Assembly: GCA_030044455.1 (NCBI GenBank)
Contig: JASHVU010000384.1
Location: 1-5,968, forward strand
Reading direction: 5' to 3'
Origin: Acidobacteriaceae bacterium
GTDB taxonomy: Bacteria > Acidobacteriota > Terriglobia > Terriglobales > Acidobacteriaceae
Length of the DNA stretch: 5,968 nt
In this document: piece after piece, positions 1 to 5,968 of the stretch
How positions within the stretch are numbered: the stretch's first letter is position 1
How the letters are laid out: each line of letters opens with the position of its first letter
Translations under genes and position numbers: made by a program
Notes under the pieces: model-generated
Database searches by the model: none
The model's input: the letters and a program-made list of their open reading frames with translations, nothing else
What the model was told of the DNA's origin: nothing

Positions 1-698
1 GGGACCTGGTCGGCTTGGGGCTTCTGGGGGCGAAACAGGTTTGCACAAAGCAGTAGCACCACCGAGCCCACCGAGGCGACCAGAAACGGCAGGCCTATAT
101 TTTGTTTGACAAAGAGCGGCAGGCAGATCGCACAGCCAGTTGTGAATTCGCGCCAACGCAGGCACGGCGATTTGGCCTGAGTGGAATCGAGCCGCCCGAG
201 ACACCAGACGGCGGCGAGAATGGCGAGGGCGCTGTCGCAGTCATAAGACGGAAACGGCAGGATGGAGTAAACGCCCAGAAAAATAAGCGGGACGGCTAGC
301 AGAAGTGCGATTGCAAAGGCGAACCGGACCTGCCGGCGCAGCGACCGAAGCACGATGCGCCAAGTAAGGACAGTGCCGAAGCCACCCATGACGGCAGCGT
401 AAAGAACGTGGTGAAAGAAGACGCGGCCGGAAAGGCGAATGATAGCGGCCTGGATGAGAAACGTGAGGGGCGCGTGAACGAACGGGAAATCGCGGTAGGG
501 CATTTGCCCCAAGGCGATACGCATGGCGCTGTCGAGGGTGTAGCTCGCGTCCCAGAGAACTGCGACGTGGGCATTTTGCCAAATCACGACCGCGGCGGTG
601 GCGAGAAAGAGACCTGCGGCAGCGGCGAGGCTGCGCAGTTGCCATCCTTCGCTGGGCGGGTGCGGGTGATGCGGCGACGGTATCTGTGGCGGCGTCAT
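1..698 (-). CDS. Polytopic membrane protein, GT-C (PMT/ArnT-like) glycosyltransferase, N-terminal part
   Basis: Reading from the ATG at 698 gives 232 codons with no stop; the gene continues past the window start. The product has a Pro/His-rich N-terminal tail (about residues 3-15) and hydrophobic segments near 22-40, 96-117, 126-147, 154-168 and 203-222. After the first segment comes WDASYTLDSAMRIALGQMPY then RDF, residues 49-71. This resembles the start of GT-C enzymes that move sugars from polyprenyl-phosphate donors outside the inner membrane: an acidic residue (here D50) in the first external loop, then a (L/M)PYRDF-type turn. Such proteins are usually about 450-600 residues, so about half is missing. 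The ATG at 698 has no clear Shine-Dalgarno; an in-frame ATG at 752 would add 18 residues but lies inside the toxin-antitoxin operator region. The acceptor is unknown. Seen: the open frame, membrane segments and motif. Inferred: the glycosyltransferase role. Confidence 0.72.
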   Translation of the reverse strand, partial: MTPPQIPSPHHPHPPSEGWQLRSLAAAAGLFLATAAVVIWQNAHVAVLWDASYTLDSAMRIALGQMPYRDFPFVHAPLTFLIQAAIIRLSGRVFFHHVLYAAVMGGFGTVLTWRIVLRSLRRQVRFAFAIALLLAVPLIFLGVYSILPFPSYDCDSALAILAAVWCLGRLDSTQAKSPCLRWREFTTGCAICLPLFVKQNIGLPFLVASVGSVVLLLCANLFRPQKPQADQV

Positions 699-743
699 AG
701 GCGCGGTTGGCTGACTCGAATCAACGTTATCAGAGCCCTTCAG

Positions 744-772
744 TTGACACATATTATGTGCGCACGTATACT
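744..772 (+). promoter_or_regulatory. Sigma-70 promoter of the toxin-antitoxin operon
   Basis: A perfect -35 TTGACA (744-749) is followed, after exactly 17 bases, by TATACT (767-772), a 5/6 match to the -10 consensus. Transcription would start about 6-8 bases downstream, at 778-780, on the GTG of the antitoxin at 779. This is the best promoter match I see in the window. On the opposite strand CATAAT (758-753) is a 5/6 -10 match without a good -35, so the divergent membrane-protein gene might start here too; that part is weak. Confidence 0.75.
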
Positions 773-776
773 GTGT
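747..776. promoter_or_regulatory. Imperfect palindrome, candidate antitoxin operator
   Basis: The 30-base stretch is centred between 761 and 762. Its core GTGCGCAC (758-765) is a perfect 8-bp palindrome, and the outer arms ACACA (747-751) and TGTGT (772-776) pair on the same centre; 11 of 15 base pairs match. A second, offset inverted repeat, CACAT-ATT-ATGTG, lies at 748-760. The element covers the end of the -35, the whole spacer and the -10, the position expected for autorepression by a ribbon-helix-helix antitoxin, which binds such repeats as dimers of dimers. Binding itself is inferred. Confidence 0.6.
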
Positions 777-778
777 TA

Positions 779-1036
779 GTGAATATTACGCTTTCAATTG
801 ACAAGCAGATCGTCGAGCGCGCCCGCGAAAGGCTGCGCGCCGTCGGCAAAAGCGTGAATGAAGAGATTCGCGAGCACCTCAGAAAAGTGGCCGGCGACGA
901 CGATACTGCGGATAAAGACATCGAGTTCCTGCGACGCACGGCTGGCCAGGGAGATTCACGCGGCTGGAAATTCAATCGCGACGAGTTATACGAGGACCGA
1001 GTCAAGTGGCCGAGCAATCAGGAACCGGTAAAGTAG
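779..1036 (+). CDS. vapB: Ribbon-helix-helix antitoxin of a VapBC-type module (DUF6364-like)
   Basis: The product is 85 residues. It opens MNITLSIDKQIVERARE (beta strand then helix A), followed by GKSVNEEIREHLRKVAG (turn and helix B, to residue 39), the layout of a ribbon-helix-helix DNA-binding dimer. The acidic tail, with GWKFNRDELYEDR at 62-74, is the kind of C-terminal segment that wraps the cognate PIN toxin and blocks its active site. I chose the GTG at 779 because the family begins with MNITLS and because the promoter puts the transcript start there. The frame stays open upstream to a TTG at 707, but those codons lie over the promoter. There is no Shine-Dalgarno, consistent with a leaderless message. 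The toxin gene overlaps its last 31 bases, giving translational coupling. It is expected to repress its own promoter. The symbol is by family resemblance. Confidence 0.85.
   Translation: MNITLSIDKQIVERARERLRAVGKSVNEEIREHLRKVAGDDDTADKDIEFLRRTAGQGDSRGWKFNRDELYEDRVKWPSNQEPVK
992..996 (+). promoter_or_regulatory. Shine-Dalgarno of the toxin gene
   Basis: GAGGA, 9 bases before the GTG at 1006 and inside the antitoxin coding sequence. It supports the GTG as the true toxin start; no ATG or other start codon precedes the conserved PIN beginning in this frame. Confidence 0.6.
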
Positions 1037-1443
1037 CCCGCACGTTCTTCGACACCAACGTTCTCGTTTACAGCGACGACGGCGCCTACCCAGCCAAACA
1101 AAACCAGGCCCTTAGTTTGATCCAGACGCATAGGCTTAACCGGACTGGCGTTGTCTCAATCCAGGTCCTGCAGGAGTACTTTGTCATTGCAACCGGAAAG
1201 CTCAGGTTGGATCCGCACTTTGTGAAGAGCAAGGTCGAGGTGTGGGCCAGATTTCAGGTTGTGGTCCCCGACGTTGCAGATATCCTTGCGGCAATCGACC
1301 TGCACAGGCTGAGCGGTATCTCGTACTGGGACGCTCTGATTCTTCGATGTGCAAAGCAGGCCGGAACGAGCGTTCTGCTCTCAGAAGACGTGCATCACGG
1401 CCAGGTGATCGACGGAATCCGCATCGTCAACCCATTCATCTAA
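1006..1443 (+). CDS. vapC: PIN-domain toxin ribonuclease, VapC-like
   Basis: The 145-residue protein is a single PIN domain, a Mg2+/Mn2+-dependent RNase fold. The expected acidic residues are all visible: D16 in FFDTNVLVY, E57 in QVLQEYF, D109 in SYWDALIL and D128 in LLSEDVHHG. Length and motif order fit VapC toxins, which cleave tRNA or rRNA and stop translation when the antitoxin is lost; the RNA target cannot be told from sequence. It starts with GTG and overlaps the antitoxin gene by 31 bases in another frame, a usual arrangement that keeps toxin output below antitoxin output. The active site is complete, so the toxin should be functional. It ends 170 bases before prfA. Confidence 0.9.
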   Translation: MAEQSGTGKVARTFFDTNVLVYSDDGAYPAKQNQALSLIQTHRLNRTGVVSIQVLQEYFVIATGKLRLDPHFVKSKVEVWARFQVVVPDVADILAAIDLHRLSGISYWDALILRCAKQAGTSVLLSEDVHHGQVIDGIRIVNPFI

Positions 1444-1464
1444 GTACTGAATTTCGCGCTAGAA

Positions 1465-1483
1465 TGAATCAGGCGATGATTCA
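1465..1483. repeat. Perfect 7-bp inverted repeat after the toxin gene
   Basis: TGAATCA (1465-1471) and TGATTCA (1477-1483) flank the loop GGCGA. It lies 22 bases after the toxin stop and would form a hairpin, but no T tract follows, so it is not a classical intrinsic terminator. A shorter GC-rich hairpin, GCGGC-TCCC-GCCGC, follows at 1511-1524. Together they may slow readthrough from the toxin-antitoxin pair into prfA. No other element is evident in the 1444-1613 gap, and I see no convincing prfA promoter there. Confidence 0.4.
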
Positions 1484-1613
1484 CCGCAATCCCAACTCGG
1501 CCCTCCTCTAGCGGCTCCCGCCGCATACATTCTTGCTGCGCCCGTTCACACTTTCACTTCTTTACTCTTTCAGTTTTACCGACAACCGGCCTGAGCAGGG
1601 CAGGAGCTGAACG

Positions 1614-2699
<1,086 letters not shown>

Positions 2700-2706
2700 A
2701 AACGCG

Positions 2707-3558
2707 ATGCCAACTTTTTCAAGTTACGTGGCGGGCGGCGCGGTGAGGTTGCAGTTGGGGCCGCACAGCGACAGCGCGCGGCGTGACGCAGAAACTCTGC
2801 TCATGCACCTGCTGGGAAAGGATCGCGCGTGGATGCTGGCACACGCAGATGACGAGCTCGGGTATGAATGCGCGGAGCAGTATATCGCGCTGCTCGAACG
2901 GCGATTCGCCGGCGAGCCGATGCAATACATCTTTGGCGAAGCGGAGTTTTACCGGCTGCCGTTCCGGGTCACACGCGATGTGCTGATCCCCCGGCCTGAG
3001 ACCGAGCACGTAGTTGAGAAGGTGCTGGAGCTGGCTGCGAAGTTTTCGAATCCGCGCATTGTGGATGTAGGAACCGGCTCCGGCGCGATTGCGGTTGCGT
3101 TGGCGCATGAGCTCCCGGACGCGATGGTGACGGCGACGGAGCTTTCTGCTGCGGCCTTAAACGTTGCGCGAGAGAATGCGCAGCGGAACGGCGTGGCGGA
3201 ACGCGTTCGGTTTTTGGAGGGCGATCTGCTCGAACCGGTTGCCAGCGAGCAATTCGACATTGTGGTTTCGAATCCGCCTTATGTGTCTATGGGCGATCGC
3301 GGATCGTTGGCGGTCGAAGTGCGGGACTACGAGCCTGAACAGGCTCTCTTCGCCGGCGCGGATGGACTGGATATGTATGAACGGCTTATTCCGTGGGCTT
3401 ATAATTTGCTCGCTCCAGGCGGAACCCTGGTTCTTGAGATCGGCCACGGACAGGAACCGCCAGTAGGCGCGCTGCTGGGTGAAGCGGGGTTCGACAATAT
3501 CGAGTTCTCTCCCGACCTGCAGGGAATTCCACGCGTGGCCTGCGCGCGACGAAAATAG
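2707..3558 (+). CDS. prmC: Release factor glutamine N5-methyltransferase
   Basis: The 283-residue cytoplasmic SAM-dependent enzyme methylates the GGQ glutamine of release factors, raising termination efficiency. Visible parts are an N-terminal helical substrate-binding region (about 1-85), LIPRPETE at 93-100, the SAM-binding loop VDVGTGSGAIAVALA starting at 119, and the hallmark NPPY at 189-192, which holds the target amide. I start at the ATG at 2707, giving MPTFSSYVAGG, 7 bases after the prfA stop. The frame is open upstream to 2629, but that stretch lies inside prfA and does not look like PrmC. The Shine-Dalgarno is weak (AGGCGG, 2689-2694, about 12 bases away), so translation probably depends on coupling to prfA. 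Length is normal and the motifs are intact. Confidence 0.96.
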   Translation: MPTFSSYVAGGAVRLQLGPHSDSARRDAETLLMHLLGKDRAWMLAHADDELGYECAEQYIALLERRFAGEPMQYIFGEAEFYRLPFRVTRDVLIPRPETEHVVEKVLELAAKFSNPRIVDVGTGSGAIAVALAHELPDAMVTATELSAAALNVARENAQRNGVAERVRFLEGDLLEPVASEQFDIVVSNPPYVSMGDRGSLAVEVRDYEPEQALFAGADGLDMYERLIPWAYNLLAPGGTLVLEIGHGQEPPVGALLGEAGFDNIEFSPDLQGIPRVACARRK

Positions 3559-3572
3559 ACGAGCGAATCGTC
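3551..3572 (-). terminator. Possible weak terminator of the minus-strand operon
   Basis: On the minus strand, GACGA-TTCGC-TCGTC (3572-3558) can form a 5-bp hairpin, followed by TATTTTC (3557-3551). It overlaps the dinB stop codon and the last codons of prmC. The stem is short and the T tract interrupted, so the call is tentative. No comparable structure is seen for the plus strand after prmC. Confidence 0.3.
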
Positions 3573-4092
3573 AGTCCGCGCGGCCGGTTTTGCTGAGCTC
3601 TTTGTAGAAGCCGAGGTCGCGGCTGGTGAGACTCTTAGTGATATACGCGATCTGGCCATAGTGCAGGCCGAAGTGCTCCACAACCTGGTAAACCGCGTCG
3701 AGACCGTGAACGTGATAGCCCTGGATTTCATAAGGCGCCAGTAGCTCGTCAATCGTAAGTCGATCGAGCACCTGCGCGGCGCGTTCTAAGGTTGCGCCGA
3801 GTTTTGCCAGCAGTTCCGCGGCCGTCAATCCGCCTTCGGCAGCGAACTCCGCGGGGCGGTTGCGCTTGTCTTCGTCGCGATTGAACGAGTCGACAAGCCA
3901 CTGGGTGACATTTCCGTTCAAGTGGAGAATGAGGTTGCCAATGCTGTTGCTGGCCGGGTTGGGCCGCCACCAGACCTGCACATCAGTAAGCGATTCAACG
4001 CTCTGGCGAAGGCGGGGCCAATACTGGCCGAGGAGTTTCTGCCGCGAGAACTCGAGAAACTTCGACGCAAGTTGGGAATCAGCGCTGGACAA
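3571..4092 (-). CDS. DinB-fold protein, DUF1572-like
   Basis: The 173-residue protein has the four-helix DinB/YfiT-like fold, with the three histidines expected to bind a divalent metal: H57 in GNLILHLNGN, and H140 and H144 in VVEHFGLHYGQ. This is the domain of bacillithiol- and mycothiol-dependent transferases, but most acidobacterial members have no known substrate. DUF1572 features include an aromatic N-terminal helix (YWPRLRQSVESL), a WWRPN segment near 41-45 and the C-terminal HYGQIAYI. There is no signal peptide, so it is cytoplasmic. I place the start at TTG 4092, which has AGGAGG six bases upstream; an in-frame ATG at 4128 would run into the GH43 stop region and has no such site. It lies 25 bases after the GH43 gene on the same strand and is probably co-transcribed. 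Confidence 0.88.
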   Translation of the reverse strand: MSSADSQLASKFLEFSRQKLLGQYWPRLRQSVESLTDVQVWWRPNPASNSIGNLILHLNGNVTQWLVDSFNRDEDKRNRPAEFAAEGGLTAAELLAKLGATLERAAQVLDRLTIDELLAPYEIQGYHVHGLDAVYQVVEHFGLHYGQIAYITKSLTSRDLGFYKELSKTGRAD

Positions 4093-4098
4093 CGCATA

Positions 4099-4104
4099 CC
4101 TCCT
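4099..4104 (-). promoter_or_regulatory. Strong Shine-Dalgarno that sets a TTG start for dinB
   Basis: A full AGGAGG (4104-4099) lies 6 bases before TTG 4092. The ATG at 4097 is in another frame, only one base from the Shine-Dalgarno, and opens onto a non-conserved frame. The site therefore favours the TTG as the start. Confidence 0.65.
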
Positions 4105-4117
4105 GCTGAACGAGCGA

Positions 4118-5104
4118 CTACGGCACAATCGAGGCCTCGCCGGTTTTAGCGTTGAACTGCCAGGGATGCGGCGGGGGCAACTTCATTTCATCGCCGCTGA
4201 TTTCCAGAGGCATCCATAGGTAGCGGGAGTCCCACAGCGCGCTCGGCTTCCAGATGTCGCCCATAAAGATGACGGTGGTTTTCTTTGTGCCCACGACTTT
4301 GACCAGCATGGTGGACTGCGATTGGTAGTTGTTTGCCTCAGTTGGCGCGAGATCCCTGAACTCGGTCCACGGGCCAGCCAGCGACGGCGCGGTCGCGTAG
4401 ACGTTGGGATTCGGACGCCAACCGGTCATGTGCGATCCGACGACGTAATAGAGACTGCCCGCATGCACCAGCGCACCGCCCTCGAGTGGAGCAGGAATGA
4501 ACGCAGTCTTCTCGACGTTCATGTAGTCATTGGTCAATCTGGCAATGAAGAAACCTTTTGTGGGACGCGACTCGAAGATGAGGTAGGCTGAACCGTCGTC
4601 GTCAACAAACTGCCCGATATCCCGGCTCTCCTGGTCGAGCGGACGAAAGCTCTTCACGTAGTGGTAATCGCCATCGATTCGGTCGCTGACGGCGATCATG
4701 ACGCGGGCGAACTTGTAGCGCGCATCGTCGAGGTGAGCATAGAGGACGAACTGATGGGTGTGCGGATTGGGGTAGACCTTGGGCCGCTCCAGCACCCAAT
4801 GCGGGCCCAGGTGTTCGGGGTCGCTGAGCACCAGCACCTGGCGACGAAACTTCCAGTGGACGAGATCGCGCGACGAGTAGCAGGCGACGTAGCGCTTTTC
4901 AGGTTCGTTGGAGGGCGTGCGGTCTTCGCCAAACCAGTAGTAATCGCCGTGCCAAAGGGTGATGCCCCCACCGTGCGCCTGAATGCGCTGGCCACGATCA
5001 TCGGTCCATGGATCGCCGGGCTTGACGATACCCGATGCCGCGCAGAAAGGAGCGCCGGCGAGCGAAACAATCAGCAAGGCGGCCGAGATCGAAACTCTCT
5101 TCAT
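4118..5104 (-). CDS. Secreted GH43-like glycosidase, exo-beta-1,3-galactanase branch
   Basis: The 328-residue protein begins MKRVSISAALLIVSLAGAPF, a Sec signal peptide with probable cleavage near A22-A23, so it acts outside the cytoplasmic membrane. The rest is one five-bladed propeller: IQAHGGGI (41-48), YYWFGE (55-60), CYSSRDLVHW (75-84), LERPKV (105-110), SRDIGQFVDDDGSAYLI (160-176), LEGGALV (207-213) and YQSQST (260-265). These motifs match GH43 enzymes of the galactan 1,3-beta-galactosidase type (subfamily 24-like) better than arabinofuranosidases or xylosidases. E208 is the likely acid. The usual N-terminal base Asp seems replaced at Q42-A43-H44, and Q263 may stand in for it. There is no attached carbohydrate-binding domain. 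AAAGGG lies four bases before the ATG. It sits between ndk and dinB. The substrate, probably plant arabinogalactan side chains, is inferred. Confidence 0.82.
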   Translation of the reverse strand: MKRVSISAALLIVSLAGAPFCAASGIVKPGDPWTDDRGQRIQAHGGGITLWHGDYYWFGEDRTPSNEPEKRYVACYSSRDLVHWKFRRQVLVLSDPEHLGPHWVLERPKVYPNPHTHQFVLYAHLDDARYKFARVMIAVSDRIDGDYHYVKSFRPLDQESRDIGQFVDDDGSAYLIFESRPTKGFFIARLTNDYMNVEKTAFIPAPLEGGALVHAGSLYYVVGSHMTGWRPNPNVYATAPSLAGPWTEFRDLAPTEANNYQSQSTMLVKVVGTKKTTVIFMGDIWKPSALWDSRYLWMPLEISGDEMKLPPPHPWQFNAKTGEASIVP

Positions 5105-5141
5105 GAAGCCCTTTGATAAGACAAGCAGGGGCCGGTCGGGA

Positions 5142-5558
5142 TTACACCAACTCGTAACCGGCAAACCAGTAACCGATTTCGAAGGCCGCGGTCTCATCAC
5201 CGTCAGATCCGTGGATGGCGTTCTCCTGAATGGAGCCGGCGAATTTCTTGCGGATGGCGCCCTCGTCGGCGTTGGCTGGATTGGTGGCGCCCATCAGCTT
5301 GCACAAGTCCGCTATCGCATTATCCTTTTCCAAGACCAGCAAATAAAGCGGGCCTGAGGCCATGAATGCGCAGAGGTCTTTGAAGAAAGGCCGTGCGGCG
5401 TGGACGGCGTAAAAGCCCTCGGCCTGCTTAACTGAGATGGACTGCTTTTTGATGGAGACGAGGCGGAAGCCGGCTTTTTGAATTTCGGCCAGAATGGCGC
5501 CGGTGTAACCGTTGCGAACTGCGTCGGGCTTGATGATGCTGAAAGTGCGTTGCGACAC
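5142..5558 (-). CDS. ndk: Nucleoside-diphosphate kinase
   Basis: The 138-residue enzyme moves the gamma phosphate from ATP to other (d)NDPs through a phosphohistidine, balancing nucleotide triphosphate pools in the cytoplasm. Recognisable parts are [14 protein letters not shown] at the N-terminus (K10 contacts phosphate), [11 protein letters not shown] (49-59), [19 protein letters not shown] (89-107) and the active-site NAIHGSD with H116. Length is normal for the family. The start is GTG 5558, nine bases after AGGAG. It is first of three close minus-strand genes; the GH43 gene follows after 37 bases and has no obvious metabolic link. A possible -10, TACAAT (5600-5595), lies about 40 bases upstream without a good -35. 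Confidence 0.96.
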   Translation of the reverse strand: MSQRTFSIIKPDAVRNGYTGAILAEIQKAGFRLVSIKKQSISVKQAEGFYAVHAARPFFKDLCAFMASGPLYLLVLEKDNAIADLCKLMGATNPANADEGAIRKKFAGSIQENAIHGSDGDETAAFEIGYWFAGYELV

Positions 5559-5567
5559 TAAAAATTG

Positions 5568-5572
5568 CTCCT
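5568..5572 (-). promoter_or_regulatory. Shine-Dalgarno of ndk, supporting a GTG start
   Basis: AGGAG (5572-5568) lies 9 bases before the GTG at 5558. The conserved Ndk N-terminus ([10 protein letters not shown]) begins four codons into this frame, so the GTG is the natural start. Confidence 0.65.
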
Positions 5573-5604
5573 ATCGGGGTTATGACCCTTTTCAATTGTA
5601 ACGG

Positions 5605-5616
5605 CCTCAATTGAGG
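5605..5616. promoter_or_regulatory. Perfect 12-bp palindrome in the divergent ndk/M13 gap
   Basis: CCTCAATTGAGG is fully self-complementary. Its core TCAATTG (5607-5613) is repeated at 5592-5598, 15 bases away. The pair lies between two divergent genes and overlaps a possible ndk -10 (TACAAT, 5600-5595), so a regulator-binding site is plausible. No regulator is encoded in the window and chance cannot be excluded. Confidence 0.35.
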
Positions 5617-5669
5617 GTAGCGGAACCTGAGAGCAGCCTGGCAGCGCATGAATCTGGTAGAGTTTCGGG

Positions 5670-5968
5670 ATGAAATCCTCCGCCTCCTCCGCCCGTTTTT
5701 TCAGCTTACTTGCCCTGGCGGTTACATTTACCTGCGCGTCTTCATTTTGCCAAAACGCCGCTCCTCAAGCGGGAACGAGCCCGGAAGCTGGGCCGGAGTT
5801 GCGGGTATTCGATCCCACGTTGATTGACACCTCAGTCAATCCCTGCGAGAACTTTTATCGTTTCAGCTGCAACAAGTGGTTTCAGCGCAATCCGCTGCCT
5901 GCCGATCAGGCTGCATACGGTCGATTCATTGAGCTTTACGAGATCAACCGCCAGCACCTGCGAGAAAT
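5670..5968 (+). CDS. M13 (neprilysin-like) zinc metallopeptidase, N-terminal part
   Basis: Ninety-nine complete codons are present and the gene runs off the window end; M13 proteins are usually about 670-700 residues, so the HExxH zinc site is not visible. The N-terminus (MKSSASSARFFSLLALAVTF) is a signal peptide, with cleavage probably around residues 23-28. The mature start carries the M13 signature FDPTLIDTSVNPCENFYRFS (47-66), then CNKWFQRNPLPADQAAYGRF, where many family members have NPC-DFY-ACG-W--NPIP. C59 and C67 match the conserved cysteine pair. Such exported peptidases cleave short peptides in the envelope and are numerous in acidobacteria. The ATG at 5670 is chosen because it gives the signal peptide directly; no clear Shine-Dalgarno precedes it. 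It is divergent from ndk. Confidence 0.9.
   Translation, partial: MKSSASSARFFSLLALAVTFTCASSFCQNAAPQAGTSPEAGPELRVFDPTLIDTSVNPCENFYRFSCNKWFQRNPLPADQAAYGRFIELYEINRQHLRE

Noticed and set aside
241..645. Minus-strand open frame of 134 codons
   Set aside because: It overlaps the membrane-protein frame read from 698. The product is Arg/His/Pro-rich and low in complexity, typical of an out-of-frame reading, whereas the other frame gives membrane helices and a GT-C-like motif.
707..778. N-terminal extension of the antitoxin to the TTG at 707
   Set aside because: These codons cover the -35, spacer and -10, and the family normally begins at MNITLS, so the extension is untranslated.
408..779. Plus-strand open frame of 123 codons
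   Set aside because: It is antisense to the membrane-protein gene, has no recognisable domain and runs over the toxin-antitoxin promoter.
1511..1524. GCGGC-TCCC-GCCGC hairpin as an intrinsic terminator
   Set aside because: The stem is only 5 bp and is followed by ATACATTCTTG rather than a T tract.
4661..5116. Plus-strand open frame of 151 codons
   Set aside because: It is antisense to the GH43 gene, whose frame carries clear family motifs and a signal peptide; this one has none.
5105..5200. N-terminal extension of the GH43 protein to 5200
   Set aside because: It overlaps the end of ndk and would place about 32 residues before a clear Sec signal peptide that starts at 5104.

Overview
The window looks like a chromosomal segment of a moderately GC-rich soil-type bacterium, most likely an acidobacterium (Terriglobia-like). 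That placement is an inference from protein flavour: an M13 peptidase, a DUF1572-type DinB protein, a secreted GH43 enzyme, and prfA-prmC in non-proteobacterial style. No taxonomic marker was searched. I see no rRNA, tRNA, CRISPR array, insertion sequence or prophage signal.

Layout. Positions 1-698 (minus) hold the N-terminal part of a polytopic membrane protein resembling a GT-C (PMT/ArnT-like) glycosyltransferase, cut by the window start. Diverging from it at 779-1443 (plus) is a VapBC-type toxin-antitoxin pair: a ribbon-helix-helix antitoxin and a PIN-domain toxin overlapping by 31 bases. The 80-base divergent gap holds a near-consensus sigma-70 promoter with an imperfect palindrome lying across its spacer and -10. 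The predicted transcription start falls on the antitoxin GTG, so the mRNA is probably leaderless. After a 170-base gap with two small hairpins come prfA (release factor 1, 1614-2699) and prmC (2707-3558), a compact translation-termination operon: PrmC methylates the glutamine of the RF1 GGQ motif.

From 3571 to 5558 all genes lie on the minus strand and read ndk, then a secreted GH43-like glycosidase, then a DinB/DUF1572 protein, with gaps of 37 and 25 bases, so they may be co-transcribed. prmC and dinB converge with a 12-base gap and a possible minus-strand terminator. Upstream of ndk and divergent from it, the first 99 codons of a secreted M13 (neprilysin-like) zinc metallopeptidase run off the window end; the ndk/M13 gap holds a perfect 12-bp palindrome.

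Most of the window is ordinary housekeeping DNA. The points most worth a second look are the leaderless, operator-embedded promoter of the toxin-antitoxin pair, and the GH43 enzyme, which appears to lack the usual family catalytic-base aspartate and keeps Glu and Gln residues typical of the exo-beta-1,3-galactanase branch. I did not find convincing evidence of a wholly new system.
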